Part shown: piece after piece, positions 1-8,900 of the stretch | How positions within the stretch are numbered: position 1 is the first letter of the stretch | Layout of the letters: each line of letters opens with the position of its first letter | DNA from: Pseudomonas cannabina | GTDB taxonomy: Bacteria > Pseudomonadota > Gammaproteobacteria > Pseudomonadales > Pseudomonadaceae | NCBI RefSeq assembly: GCF_900100365.1 | Contig: NZ_FNKU01000003.1 | Location: forward strand, 1-64,000 | Reading direction: 5' to 3' | Length of the DNA: 64,000 bases | Made by a program: the position numbers and the translations under genes | Notes under the pieces: generated by a model | Told to the model about the DNA's origin: nothing | Seen by the model: only the letters and a program-made list of their open reading frames with translations | Database searches by the model: none

Positions 1-428
1 CTAATCAGGACGTAATAGAAATAATACCAAGCGGTCAACCAAAAATCGAAAAATAAAGAAACCTCCTACAAATAATTAAATTCTCTATTTTGGGAATATT
101 CCTACAGCTTTATCAGCAAAAGTTTTTTTCAAGCATGCCGTTAATAACGGTTGACATGAAAAACAGGTGCACAATGAATATAACTCCGAACTACATCACC
201 GCACAGGAATGGCAAAGCCTGTTTGAGAAAAAAGACCCTGCTGTCTTGGTTCCTATGACCAAGCTCTCCATCGAACCAGAACCAGCAAAACAGCGTGACC
301 CGAACGCTGAGTTTTACCGCAAGGAGGAAACACTTGGTTTGCCGGATACAAGAAATCGGAAGACGGCCGCGCCGCGCTAGAAAACATGCTTGAAGAAACA
401 GCGACAGCTATTAAAAACGAGTATTTAA

Positions 429-528
429 GGAAGGTCTGAAAAAGCCTTTTCTTCAAAAGTCGAAGCCAGTAAATACAGGCGCTCCAGCCCGGTTCCTCTC
501 CAAAAAAATGGGCTTTTTCAGAGGATAC
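429..528 (+). mobile_element. MITE B (100 bp), copy 1
   Basis: A 100-bp element with imperfect terminal inverted repeats, GGAAGGTCTGAAAAAGCC at one end and the complement of GTATCCTCTGAAAAAGCC at the other. It is flanked by TTAA direct repeats at 425-428 and 529-532 and encodes no transposase. Precise removal restores the frame of orphan gene 1. Confidence 0.9.
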
Positions 529-654
529 TTAAAAGCCGAAGTCAAACAATTTGATAAAACAATATACCGCATGTTTGATGATTATCATGAATTCAAAGAG
601 CAACTTCGCTACTTGAACCCTGAGCTGTCAAAAAAGCATTTCGGCTTTACCTTG

Positions 655-753
655 GGAGGCGCTGATTTATTCGATTTTTCGTCCCTGCAACGCTCTGGAG
701 GCCTTGATTTATCTGGGGGCAACAGCTGGGTTTTAGAATAAATCAGCGTCTCC
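655..753 (-). mobile_element. MITE A (99 bp), copy 1
   Basis: A 99-bp element with 18-bp terminal repeats GGAG(A/G)CGCTGATTTATTC, flanked by CTTG on both sides (651-654, 754-757). The outer ten bases are shared with the IS5-family element of this window. It resembles the roughly 100-bp MITEs described from P. syringae; the exact published name would need a database match. Confidence 0.9.
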
Positions 754-1234
754 CTTGGGGTTTAATGAGCAGATTCAGGTGACCGATCCCGACGAGGTGC
801 TTACCCTGCTGAATTTACGTACCTGACAGAGGCGCTGAACTCGCGGGAGCAGCTGAAGGATGATTTGAAGGCCCATGCAAAAATCGTGATGGGCCTGCTT
901 GATCACTATTCGGAAAAATTTGACAGCCAGTACAAACTCAATCTGGAAAACTACAGCAAAGTCATCGACTACGGGCAAATATTCAGCCGTAATCATATTG
1001 GCAACTATATGGACACCATTATCTATCAGATTGAGCGCAATGCGCCAAAGCATGAGGACGAGGAAGAGCGAAAGCCCTTGGTCGATATTCATGCTTGAGC
1101 GACTCCGGCAGGATTCAGCCGTGACGCGGATCACATAACGCCATTCCCTCGGATTTTTCCCACATAGTTATCAGCCAAGTTTTTCCTGAATTTGCCGTTA
1201 ACCAAAGTACTCACTATTCAGCAAGGAGCTCGAT

Positions 1235-1769
1235 ATGAACATCCCCCCAGCAAGTATCACGCGGTTGAATTCTCTGATACCCGTCCCGGCTTCCGCGCGA
1301 ACGACACCATTGGATACTTTGCCTGAAACCAAATCTACACTAAGCACAAAAGAAGCGGCTGCAAAAGCATTTTATACACGTGAGGATCAGCCATGGCTAA
1401 ACAGACCTTATCGATATACTGATCACACCCAACCAGAAGTAAAAACCGAAATACGCTCGATGACCAAGCAAGAATACATTGAGGATGCCTATGCTTGGTC
1501 CGGCCTTATGTCAAGAATTGAGTCAGATCACCTTAGCAAATTCAGAAATGAACTCATGGAGTTACGTCCCGATTTGGCGGGCATTAATTTCAGTTACACG
1601 CTGGGTGACGACGCAGAATTGAAAATCATCAACCTTGACGGAAAACTTGGTGAACACGAATTAAAGTTTCTTACCGATGCAATCAACAAAAAACAGATTT
1701 TAAAGAAGCTGCACGCGAACATGCAAAAATAATAATGACGCTTGTGGACCATGACACAGAGACTTTTAG
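1235..1769 (+). pseudogene. Orphan gene 2 (paralogue of gene 1), frameshifted and truncated by MITE A
   Basis: The start ATG at 1235 follows a good Shine-Dalgarno sequence (AAGGAG, 1224-1229). The N-terminus MNIPPASITRLNSLIPVPAS is Ser/Pro/Thr-rich and uncharged at first, as in many P. syringae type III substrates. The central region LMELRPDLAGINFSYTLGDD and the LTDAINKKQILK segment match orphan gene 1. The open frame stops at 1732 because of a one-base shift near 1700. In the next frame the sequence continues EAAREHAKIIMTLVDHDTETF, again matching gene 1 (DDLKAHAKIVMGLLDHYSEKF), until MITE A cuts it at 1770. Function unknown. CCACATA at 1160-1166 looks like a hrp -10 but has no GGAACC-like partner. 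Confidence 0.6.
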
Positions 1770-1867
1770 GGAGACGCTGATTTATTCTAAAACCCAGCTG
1801 TTGCCCCAGATAAATCAAGGCCTCCAGAGCGTTGCAGGGACGAAAAATCGAATAAATCAGCGCCTCC
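1770..1867 (+). mobile_element. MITE A, copy 2
   Basis: A 98-bp copy (one C fewer in the internal C-run) flanked by TTAG at 1766-1769 and 1868-1871. The right TTAG is also the left flank of the adjoining IS5-family copy, so the two elements sit back to back. Confidence 0.9.
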
Positions 1868-1871
1868 TTAG

Positions 1872-3078
1872 GGAGGCGCTGCAAAAATAGCCAACTGTCC
1901 CCACCCTTGGCACTAAGTTCCTTCAACAGCCTCCCTCTCCGTGAGCGTTACGCGCGTGCAGAAGACCTTCTCCGAACTCGAATATACCGGCAAGAAAAAG
2001 CAGACTCGCCGAGATCGCTTCCTGGCTGACCTTGAACAGTTGGTGCCCTGGGCCCTGCTGGAGGCGCAAGTGGCGCCGTTTTATAGCAACACGCAGGCAA
2101 GCGCGGACGCCCTGCGATAGGGGTGTCGCGCATGTTGCGCATGTACGTCGTGCAGCAGTGTTTCGGTTTCTCCGATGAAGGTTGCGAAGATGCCGTCTAC
2201 GACAGCCAGGCCATCCGCGGTTTTATATGGGTATCGACCTGGGTCGCGAGTCTGCACCGGATGCCACACCTTGCTGCGTTTTCGCCGCTTGCTGGAAGTC
2301 CATCAGCTAACCCGGCTGCTGTTTGAAACGATTAACCAGCATCTGGCCAGCCGGGGGCTGCTGCTCAAGGAAGGCACTATCGTCGACGCTACTCTGATCG
2401 CCGCGCCGCCCTCGGTCAAGAACCGAGAAGGCAAGCGTGATCCTGAGATGCATCAGGCCAGGAAAGGCAATCAATGGCACTTTGGGATGAAGGCCCACAT
2501 TGGTGTAGACGCCACGTCGGGGCTGGTGCACAGCGTAGTAGGGACGGCCGCTAACGTGGCGGATGTCACCCAGGTTGGCCAGTTGCTTCACGGTGACGAA
2601 ACCTATGTTTCGGGTGACGCTGGATACACCGGTGCGGCCAAGCGACCGGAGCATGCTGAACGGGACGTTATCTGGTCGATTGCAGAACGGCCAAGCAGTT
2701 ACAAGCAGCACGGCGAAGGCAGCGTGCTGTATCGGGTCAAGCGCAAAATTGAATATGCCAAGGCGCAACTGCGTGCCAAGGTCGAGCACCCCTTCCAGGT
2801 AATCAAGGTGCGCTTCAATCATCGCAAGGTTCGCTACCGTGGGCTGGAAAAGAATACAGCGCAGTTGTTCAGTTTGTTTGGGTTGGCCAATCTGATGCTG
2901 GCCAAGCGGTATTTACAACAGACGGCAGGATAAATCCGTCTGAAAGGCGGGACTGGCCCGCCTTTCAGCAAAATGAGGGCAGAAATCTGCTCGAGAAACG
3001 TAAAATAAGGCCGGCAGGTTGAAAAAAACCGGCTTGGAAATGGGGACGGTGCGAACGGGTTAATTGTTCAGCGTCTCC
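1872..3078 (+). mobile_element. IS5-family element, copy a (transposase frameshifted)
   Basis: About 1.2 kb, with termini GGAGGCGCTG / CAGCGTCTCC and TTAG on both sides. It is nearly identical to the intact copy at 9578-10786. The transposase is broken by small indels: one C is missing near 2092, two extra bases lie near 2224 and one C is missing near 2266. The longest piece is the C-terminal part of the DDE transposase, ending at 2933. It would need an intact copy in trans. Confidence 0.9.
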
Positions 3079-3082
3079 TTAG

Positions 3083-4276
3083 GGAGGCGCTGCAAAAATA
3101 GCCAACTGTCCCCACCTTGGCACACTAAGTTCCTTCAACAGCCTCCCTCTCCGTGAGCGTTACGCGCGTGCAGAAGACCTTCTCCGAACTCGAATATACC
3201 GGCAAGAAAAAGCAGACTCGCCGAGATCGCTTCCTGGCTGACCTTGAACAGTTGGTGCCCTGGGCCCTGCTGGAGGCGCAAGTGGCGCCGTTTTATAGCA
3301 ACACGCAGGCAAGCGCGGACGCCCTGCGATAGGGGTGTCGCGCATGTTGCGCATGTACGTCGTGCAGCAGTGTTTCGGTTTCTCCGATGAAGGTTGCGAA
3401 GATGCCGTCTACGACAGCCAGGCCATCCGCGGTTTTATGGGTATCGACCTGGGTCGCGAGTCTGCACCGGATGCCACCACCTTGCTGCGTTTTCGCCGCT
3501 TGCTGGAAGTCCATCAGCTAACCCGGCTGCTGTTTGAAACGATTAACCAGCATCTGGCCAGCCGGGGGCTGCTGCTCAAGGAAGGCACTATCGTCGACGC
3601 TACTCTGATCGCCGCGCCGCCCTCGGTCAAGAACCGAGAAGGCAAGCGTGATCCTGAGATGCATCAGGCCAGGAAAGGCAATCAATGGCACTTTGGATGA
3701 AGGCCCACATTGGTGTAGACGCCACGTCGGGGCTGGTGCACAGCGTAGTAGGGACGGCCGCTAACGTGGCGGATGTCACCCAGGTTGGCCAGTTGCTTCA
3801 CGGTGACGAAACCTATGTTCGGGTGACGCTGGGATACACGGTGCGGCCAAGCGACCGGAGCATGCTGAACGGGACGTATTGTCGATTGCAGACGGCAAGC
3901 AGTTACAAGCAGCACGGCGAAGGCAGCGTGCTGTATCGGGTCAAGCGCAAAATTGAATATGCAAGGCGCAACTGCGTGCAGGTCGAGCACCCTTCCAGGT
4001 AATCAAGGTGCGCTTCAATCATCGCAAGGTTCGCTACCGTGGCTGGAAAAGAATACAGCGCAGTTGTTCAGTTTGTTTGGGTTGGCCAATCTGATGCTGG
4101 CCAGCGGTATTTACAACAGACGGCAGGATAAATCCGTCTGAAAGGCGGGACTGGCCCGCCTTTCAGCAAAATGAGGGCAGAAATCTGCTCGAGAAACGTA
4201 AAATAAGGCCGGCAGGTTGAAAAAAACCGGCTTGGAAATGGGGACGGTGCGAACGGGTTAATTGTTCAGCGTCTCC
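3083..4276 (+). mobile_element. IS5-family element, copy b (heavily frameshifted)
   Basis: A second copy placed directly after the first and separated from it by a single TTAG; the right flank is CTAG (4277-4280). Many single-base losses relative to the intact copy (for example at about 3694, 3820-3880, 3960, 3985 and 4040) split the transposase into short pieces. The density of single-base deletions is much higher than in the other copies. It could be decay or poor consensus in a tandem repeat. Confidence 0.85.
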
Positions 4277-4288
4277 CTAGCTTCTTAG

Positions 4289-4387
4289 GGAGGCGCTGAT
4301 TTATTCGATTTTTCGTCCCTGCAACGCTCTGGAGGCCTTGATTTATCTGGGGGCAACAGCTGGGTTTTAGAATAAATCAGCGTCTCC
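4289..4387 (-). mobile_element. MITE A, copy 3
   Basis: A 99-bp copy flanked by TTAG (4285-4288 and 4388-4391). It closes a chain of MITE A, IS, IS, MITE A in which the first three elements are joined by single TTAG tetranucleotides and only the last is set off, by a short spacer. Confidence 0.9.
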
Positions 4388-4391
4388 TTAG

Positions 4392-4559
4392 GTTTCCTAC
4401 CATCAGTATCTGGAATCCCCGCCTCAGCCTTAGCCAAAGCATAAAGGTCGTCCAGATCAGAAATACTCAGTGTACGGTTTGGTAGAGTCGAGCTACCGCA
4501 TCTTGCTGCCAGGCAGAAAGTCTCTTAGACCACGCGTGGATTTCCTGAATAATCGTCAC
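4392..4559 (-). pseudogene. Gene fragment of unknown function
   Basis: On the minus strand a GTG at 4559 preceded by AAGGAG opens the peptide TIIQEIHAWSKRLSAWQQDAV, followed after a one-base shift by LSISDLDDLYALAKAEAG. The reading is then cut by the MITE A/IS chain. The wording resembles the N-terminus of a DNA-handling or ATPase protein ('trp-gln-gln-asp-ala' helix), but I cannot name the family with confidence. It is a truncated remnant only. Confidence 0.4.
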
Positions 4560-4911
4560 CAGCCTTCTCCTTGGCGTAGTACTACGCACACTTATGAATA
4601 CCCAAAAAAGTATCATTTTGCTATCATCATATCTAGCAGAAAAAGGAATTGGGGTGAAGGGGGCTAAGTAGGAACCGCCGAAAATTCCGTCGAAAAACGT
4701 CACCTGAGTGGTTCCCGGCTGCTTTTGCTATCCGACACGGTTTTCCGTACATACTTGGCCGCTCAATCAAGCCGTTTTCGGCTTGGCGGCGTCGCTGCCG
4801 GAATACAACTGTTTGGCGTCAATCCGCACCAGTAGTGGCTTCCCGCCCATGACGGAAATTTCTGGGATTCCGGCTTACAACCCCAGTCTCCGAGAAACCC
4901 GGGGCGGTTCA
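4560..4911. other. Gap with no supportable gene
   Basis: About 350 bp between the gene fragment and an IS91-type end. Short open frames exist on both strands, but none has a convincing start or a recognisable product. I see no promoter or repeat of note. Confidence 0.5.
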
Positions 4912-5019
4912 GTTTTCACTGCATAAGTAACGCCTCAGCGTCTTCCTACGCATCGCTATGAAGGCATGAAGCTCCTTTCATAGCGTCAGCTTGATGCATA
5001 GGCATTTGAAATTCCTATG
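4912..5019 (-). repeat. Solo ori-end fragment of the type-2 IS91/IS801-like element
   Basis: Matches the first ~110 bp of the element at 34320, in opposite orientation. It contains the TGCATAAGTAACGCCTCAGC stretch and ends in a diverged copy of the terminal hairpin (ATGCATAGG...CCTATG). No transposase remains. It lies immediately upstream of the effector operon's hrp box. Confidence 0.75.
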
Positions 5020-5026
5020 TACCCAG

Positions 5027-5054
5027 GGAACGTGTCCGCTGTTACGGCCACTTA
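5027..5054 (+). promoter_or_regulatory. hrp box (HrpL-dependent promoter)
   Basis: GGAACG, 15 bases, then CCACTTA. This fits the P. syringae consensus GGAACC-N15/16-CCACNNA recognised by the extracytoplasmic sigma factor HrpL. It lies about 30 bp upstream of the chaperone start and should drive both following genes. Confidence 0.85.
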
Positions 5055-5084
5055 GTACAGATATTGCTATCTACGGATGTAATC

Positions 5085-5477
5085 ATGAGCTTATCGCCGA
5101 CGCTGCAAAAGCTAACTAATATATTGGGCCCGACAAAAATTGCCAAACCTGTCACAGAGGCTATCCAGTGGCAGGAAGGCATGGATATAACGCTGCATGT
5201 CAGCGGCGACAGCCTTACCTTACTAGCTAACATCATAGAACTGCGTACAGACCCTAAAGACGACATTTTATTGCGCAAGCTGCTTACCCATACGTTTCCG
5301 GGCCTGCGTCTGCGCCGTGGCGCGCTTACCATCAACCCTGATGAAAGTGCCCTGGTTTTCTCTTATGAACACGATTTTCACCTTCTGGACAAAGCCCGTT
5401 TTGAGAGCCTGCTGGCCAACTTTGCTGAAACGGCGCAGGAGCTTCGAGACACAGCGACACATTTTCGTTTTAACTGA
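5085..5477 (+). CDS. Type III secretion chaperone (class I, Shc-like)
   Basis: A 130-residue protein of the size and character of CesT/Shc chaperones, small and with acidic patches, predicted to keep its cognate effector competent for the type III secretion apparatus. I start at ATG 5085 (MSLSPTLQKLTNILG) because the alternative TTG at 5064 lies almost on the hrp box -10. The body has the alternating pattern expected for the family: an N-terminal helix, strands around DITLHVSGDSLTLLANI, and a C-terminal helix DKARFESLLANFAETAQELR. It is followed after 9 bp by the putative effector, the usual chaperone-effector order in P. syringae. The identification rests on context, size and the hrp box; the exact Shc family is not assigned. 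Confidence 0.7.
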   Translation: MSLSPTLQKLTNILGPTKIAKPVTEAIQWQEGMDITLHVSGDSLTLLANIIELRTDPKDDILLRKLLTHTFPGLRLRRGALTINPDESALVFSYEHDFHLLDKARFESLLANFAETAQELRDTATHFRFN

Positions 5478-5486
5478 GGAAAGAGT

Positions 5487-6734
5487 ATGTTGGATAAAGT
5501 GGGGAACAGTGCTCGTGTAGATAATGCCCCGCATGTCGAAGCGCCTGCAGGGCCGGAGCCTATGCGGCTTGATGCTGCGCGAGGCCAGAAGCCCAAAGCC
5601 CCTATGGATGCACCGTCATCATTACGTTTGCGAGCGATAGCGGGTGGCATGCCCAGTGAAGAAGCAGGAACGACTGCACCTGCTGACGTGAATCAGCCTC
5701 CACCTGCTGATGTTCGTCCAGAAATGGGTGTAGATCCTGTGAGACTCTTCGTTAAACTGATGGTAGGAACTCTGGCGCTGTCGACAGGAGTCCGTTTTGC
5801 AAGATACCCAAGTGATTTCGCGAAGGATCCGGGAGGCAGTGTATGGGCAGCAATCAATCTGCAGCATCGCTCGAGCGTCACACATCTCGAACAAGGCAAT
5901 CAGACGGTTCTTGAGCGTTTCGGTGCACATATTCCAAAAGACAGTGCGTGTTTCAAAGCTCGCGCTGACGTCACACACGATGTTCCCTCAGGCGTGGCAG
6001 GGCAGTGGAACCACAAAACCCAACGGGTAAAACTGAACCCTAACATTCATTTCGAGAGCCATCCGGCACAGGTCGCCGGACATGAGTTCATACACTGTTA
6101 CACGCATCCTGAGTTTGTCGAACGCCATATAAAACATCCGCACTGGAAAGCCCTGAATGAAGGGTTGACGACTCGTTTGACAGAGAAACTGCCAGACCCT
6201 AAGCGTCTCTTGCCCATTCCCTTGGCAAAGGATCCCTATCATGGTTTCAAGCTGTCCACCGGGGACTCCTGGCCGGATGCGGCCAGGCGAATCGAAGACG
6301 AAGTTGGCGAAAATGTGTTGTTGAAAGCGTTCTTTGGCGGCGATGACCAGGCTATTAGTGAAGTAGCTAAAGCCGCTGCTCAGATCTACCCCAAGATTGC
6401 CTCACATATTACCGAGAGGGAGTTGTATCAAGCGGGCAGCATGCGTGGAGGACAACAGCTGGCCGAGTGTTACGTAGGTGCTTTGCTCAAAAACGGTCAG
6501 AAACTGCCTGACAGTTTTACGAATTATCTGCTACCTGTATTTAGCTATTCAGATATAAGCCCTGGTCACGCGAAAAAAATACAGGCGCAAGCGGAAAAAA
6601 GTCAAAAGCGGATGGGAATTGTGTTCGATACAGCGTTTTTTTCACCTGACCTGAAGACCCAGAGACTGGCACTTGGCATGCTACGGGAGGACCTGCTGAT
6701 GCACTGGAAAAAAGTTATTCCGGATAGAAAGTAA
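5487..6734 (+). CDS. Putative type III effector with zinc-metalloprotease motif
   Basis: 415 residues, ATG at 5487 after GAGGAAAGAGT. Residues 1-90 are polar and Pro/Ala/Ser-rich, typical of a secretion and translocation region. A weak hydrophobic stretch lies near residues 90-103. Residues ~197-206 read AGHEFIHCYT, giving the gluzincin-type motif HEFIH (H199, E200, H203). A downstream Glu in AECYVG (about residue 326) could be the third ligand. It is second in a HrpL operon with its own chaperone, so delivery into plant cells is inferred. HExxH effectors known in P. syringae and enteropathogens (HopH1, HopAP1, NleC/NleD) show that such proteases cleave host proteins, but I could not match this protein to a named Hop family. 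The product could also be a metal-binding protein without protease activity. The operon ends 35 bp before a Tn3-type inverted repeat, suggesting capture as a cassette. Confidence 0.7.
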   Translation: MLDKVGNSARVDNAPHVEAPAGPEPMRLDAARGQKPKAPMDAPSSLRLRAIAGGMPSEEAGTTAPADVNQPPPADVRPEMGVDPVRLFVKLMVGTLALSTGVRFARYPSDFAKDPGGSVWAAINLQHRSSVTHLEQGNQTVLERFGAHIPKDSACFKARADVTHDVPSGVAGQWNHKTQRVKLNPNIHFESHPAQVAGHEFIHCYTHPEFVERHIKHPHWKALNEGLTTRLTEKLPDPKRLLPIPLAKDPYHGFKLSTGDSWPDAARRIEDEVGENVLLKAFFGGDDQAISEVAKAAAQIYPKIASHITERELYQAGSMRGGQQLAECYVGALLKNGQKLPDSFTNYLLPVFSYSDISPGHAKKIQAQAEKSQKRMGIVFDTAFFSPDLKTQRLALGMLREDLLMHWKKVIPDRK

Positions 6735-6769
6735 ATGTATAGGGAGGGTCTGAAGTAGGCATCGATTTT

Positions 6770-6807
6770 GGGGTCCGGGGAGCAATGGAACAGCCAACTC
6801 AGTTAAG
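6770..6807 (+). repeat. Tn3-family 38-bp inverted repeat (copy 1)
   Basis: Begins GGGGTCCGGGGAGC, continues AATGGAACAG and ends GTTAAG: the length and framework of Tn3-family termini (GGGG...GGAAC...TTAAG). Related copies lie at 40297, 42536, 45418 and, inverted, at 44115-44152. It separates the effector operon from the recombinase. Confidence 0.75.
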
Positions 6808-6845
6808 CGGTTCAAAGCGCAGCTATCCAAATAGGACATGTCGCC

Positions 6846-7802
6846 ATGATCCCTGCCACTCTTGTGTTAGGCACCACCATTCCAGCGTTGGTCAGTCAGG
6901 CCGGCGAGCGAGCGGGTATGCGTTTTTTGGAGTTTTTCACGGCCAACATTCGTAACCCGAATACACGACGCGCTTATGCGCGCGCAACAAACGAGTTCTT
7001 GACCTGGTGCGCCGATGTCGGGGTGCCCGATCTGGCGACGGTGGCCCCGCTGCATGTCTCTACTTGGATCGAGTTGCAGATGCAGCGCTTGGCTGCGCCT
7101 TCGGTGAAGCAGCGCCTGGCAGCCATCAGACACTTGTTCGACTGGTTGGTGGTGGGCCAGGTTGTTCCACATAATCCGGCTGCCTCGGTGCGAGGGCCCA
7201 GTCATACGGCCCGCACCGGCAAGACGCCGGTGCTTGATCCATCCGAAGCACGGCAGCTTCTAGACAGCATTGATGTCAGCACACCTGCAGGTCTTCGTGA
7301 TCGAGCGCTGATCGCCTTGATGGTGTTTTCGTTTGCTCGGATCGGCGCGGCACTGGCGATGAGGGTAGAGGATGTATACACACAAAATCGACGGCTGTGG
7401 GTACTCCTGAAAGAGAAAGGCGGCAAGCAGCATGCCATGCCTTGCCATCACTCATTGGAAGCGTACCTACACGCGTACCTGTCAGAAACAGGGATAGATA
7501 CTGATCTGAAGGGCCCATTGTTTCGTACAGTTGGGCGCGGCACCAGTCAGTTGAGCACCACGGCGCTGCCGCAGGCCAATGCGCATGCCATGGTGCGCCG
7601 CAGGGCCCTGGCAGCAGGGATCAAGACGCAGATCGGCAACCACACGTTTCGGGCAACCGGAATTACGGCCTATTTAAAAAACGGCGGTACCCTGGAAAAT
7701 GCGGCAGCGATGGCTAACCATGCCTCGACGCGGACTACCCAGCTGTATGACCGGCGTCGGGACGAAATCAGCCTGGATGAGGTAGAGCGCATTTATCTCT
7801 GA
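6846..7802 (+). CDS. Tyrosine recombinase / integrase (XerC-like)
   Basis: 318 residues, full length for the family. The N-terminal SAM-like DNA-binding domain (residues ~25-110, with NPNTRRAYARATNEFLTWC) is followed by the catalytic domain. Its R of the first catalytic box lies in the modified segment FSFARIGAALAMRVEDV, and HTFRATGITAYL and NHASTRTTQLYDRR carry the H-x-x-R and the catalytic Tyr. It is expected to carry out site-specific integration or cointegrate resolution. XerC-like integrases of integron-like elements in P. syringae insert into rulB, and rulB fragments are present elsewhere in this window. Here the gene follows a Tn3-type end, so a role in cointegrate resolution is equally possible. 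Confidence 0.85.
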   Translation: MIPATLVLGTTIPALVSQAGERAGMRFLEFFTANIRNPNTRRAYARATNEFLTWCADVGVPDLATVAPLHVSTWIELQMQRLAAPSVKQRLAAIRHLFDWLVVGQVVPHNPAASVRGPSHTARTGKTPVLDPSEARQLLDSIDVSTPAGLRDRALIALMVFSFARIGAALAMRVEDVYTQNRRLWVLLKEKGGKQHAMPCHHSLEAYLHAYLSETGIDTDLKGPLFRTVGRGTSQLSTTALPQANAHAMVRRRALAAGIKTQIGNHTFRATGITAYLKNGGTLENAAAMANHASTRTTQLYDRRRDEISLDEVERIYL

Positions 7803-7884
7803 ACAGCCGGGCGCGTCAAGATAAGAGGCCGAACAACCATTCGTCGGCAAAAATCGTAATTGGATCCCTTTTTTATTAGTCTGA

Positions 7885-7895
7885 TTGTCAGACAA
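7885..7895. promoter_or_regulatory. GntR-type operator TTGTCAGACAA upstream of the regulator
   Basis: Perfect palindrome TTGTCAGACAA, 15 bp before the gntR start. The identical palindrome occurs in front of lhgO (8647-8657), so the regulator probably controls both itself and lhgO. Confidence 0.75.
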
Positions 7896-7910
7896 TAGGA
7901 CTAATATGTT

Positions 7911-8612
7911 ATGCAAAGCTTTCCACGACCTCACTCCCTCGTTGAAGGTGTCGTCTCTGCAATTCGTAGAGAAATTATGAGCGGACGGCTCCCCGCGGAT
8001 TCGAAGATGCCTACAGAGCATGAGTTGGCTGATCAGTTCAGTGTCAGCCGGTCTGTGGTAAGGGAAGCCATTTCGCAGCTGAAAGCTGACGGTGTTCTAG
8101 TTATTCGTCGTGGCAGTGGTTCCTTTGTTTCTCAGACTCCTGGTGGCACGGTTTTCCGGCTGCCAGGCAACGAGGACCATTCGGCTGGCTTAGCTAAATT
8201 GTTTGAATTGCGCTCATGGATTGAAATACAAGTGGCGTCTGTTGCTGCGCAGCGGCACACAGATGCCGATTTGAAGCGGCTGTCTGACGCCATGTTGTTG
8301 ATGGAGAGTAACGCGGGAAATTTCGAAATCTCCTCAAAGGCAGATTGTGAATTTCATTGCGCCATCGTAGCTGCGTGCAAAAACGAATATCTGTCTGCCT
8401 TCCATGACTTTTTAGGCAGCCAGTTAATCCAGGCTCGTTTCATGGCTTGGGAAAACTCCTCAAAACTTGAAATAGGTCCAAGTGGTGCCATCCGTGAACA
8501 CCGTGAAATCTACGACGCAATAGCAAAACGAAATCCCTCTGAAGCCGCTCACTGTGCCCGCATGCATCTCAAGGCTGCCGCGCTACGGCTCAATATCGAT
8601 CTGGCGGATTAG
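7911..8612 (+). CDS. GntR family transcriptional regulator with FCD domain
   Basis: 233 residues. The N-terminal winged helix-turn-helix (residues ~10-75, EHELADQFSVSRSVVREAISQLKADGVL) is a standard GntR domain. The C-terminal all-helical FCD ligand-binding domain (residues ~95-225) has the expected metal-ligand pattern around CEFHCAIVAA and REHREIYDAI. It sits between two copies of the palindrome TTGTCAGACAA and directly upstream of lhgO. It is therefore inferred to repress lhgO and itself and to release DNA on binding a small organic acid, perhaps 2-hydroxyglutarate. Because lhgO is destroyed here, the regulator may have no remaining local target. Confidence 0.9.
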   Translation: MQSFPRPHSLVEGVVSAIRREIMSGRLPADSKMPTEHELADQFSVSRSVVREAISQLKADGVLVIRRGSGSFVSQTPGGTVFRLPGNEDHSAGLAKLFELRSWIEIQVASVAAQRHTDADLKRLSDAMLLMESNAGNFEISSKADCEFHCAIVAACKNEYLSAFHDFLGSQLIQARFMAWENSSKLEIGPSGAIREHREIYDAIAKRNPSEAAHCARMHLKAAALRLNIDLAD

Positions 8613-8646
8613 TGGGCATCCAAGAGTATAAATATCGCTCATCACG

Positions 8647-8657
8647 TTGTCAGACAA
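8647..8657. promoter_or_regulatory. GntR-type operator TTGTCAGACAA upstream of lhgO
   Basis: Second perfect copy of the palindrome (extended GTTGTCAGACAAC), 23 bp upstream of the lhgO start codon and identical to the one before gntR. Confidence 0.75.
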
Positions 8658-8801
8658 CCTGACATTTAAAAGGATTTCTATGATCTACGATTTCTGTGTG
8701 ATTGGGGGTGGGATAGTAGGGCTGGCCACAGCAATGCAACTGCTTAGGGCGCATCCAGGCGCTTCGTTGGTACTCGTGGAAAAAGAGGCAGCGATAGCTA
8801 A

Positions 8802-8900
8802 GGAGACGCTGATTTATTCTAAAACCCAGCTGTTGCCCCCAGATAAATCAAGGCCTCCAGAGCGTTGCAGGGACGAAAAATCGAATAAATCAGCGCCTCC
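8802..8900 (+). mobile_element. MITE A, copy 4 (in lhgO)
   Basis: 99 bp, CTAA on both sides (8798-8801, 8901-8904). Read in the lhgO frame it adds a tail beginning ETLIYSKTQLL and ending SAPP, with the stop codon supplied by the duplicated CTAA. Confidence 0.92.

Larger units (their letters stand above)
174..1098 (+). pseudogene. Orphan gene 1 (paralogue of the next gene), broken by two MITEs and frameshifts
   Basis: I do not recognise the function. The start ATG at 174 opens with MNITPNYIT, resembling MNIPPASIT of the next gene. Reading across a one-base shift near 325-350 gives an acidic stretch ending ...ATAIKNEY. Removing the 100-bp MITE (429-528) plus one TTAA restores EYLKAEVKQF. Removing the 99-bp MITE (655-753) plus one CTTG restores FTLGFNEQ. 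A further one-base shift near 820 is needed to join LTEALNSREQL and the C-terminus that ends at 1098. The block NPELSKKHFGFTLG...LTEALNSREQLKDD..AHAKIVMGLLDHYSEKF aligns with the second gene, so the two form a tandem paralogous family. The polar N-terminus would fit a type III secreted protein, but I found no hrp box upstream. It is non-functional as written. Confidence 0.6.

Noticed and set aside
1138..1166. Possible hrp box before orphan gene 2 (CCACATA)
   Set aside because: The -10-like CCACATA has no GGAACC-like sequence 15-16 bases upstream.
3083..4276. Programmed frameshifting in IS copy b
   Set aside because: Many scattered single-base losses, unlike one slippery site; decay or consensus error is simpler.
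4708..4926. 72-codon frame on the plus strand
   Set aside because: No Shine-Dalgarno sequence, no family resemblance, and the end runs into the IS91 ori fragment.
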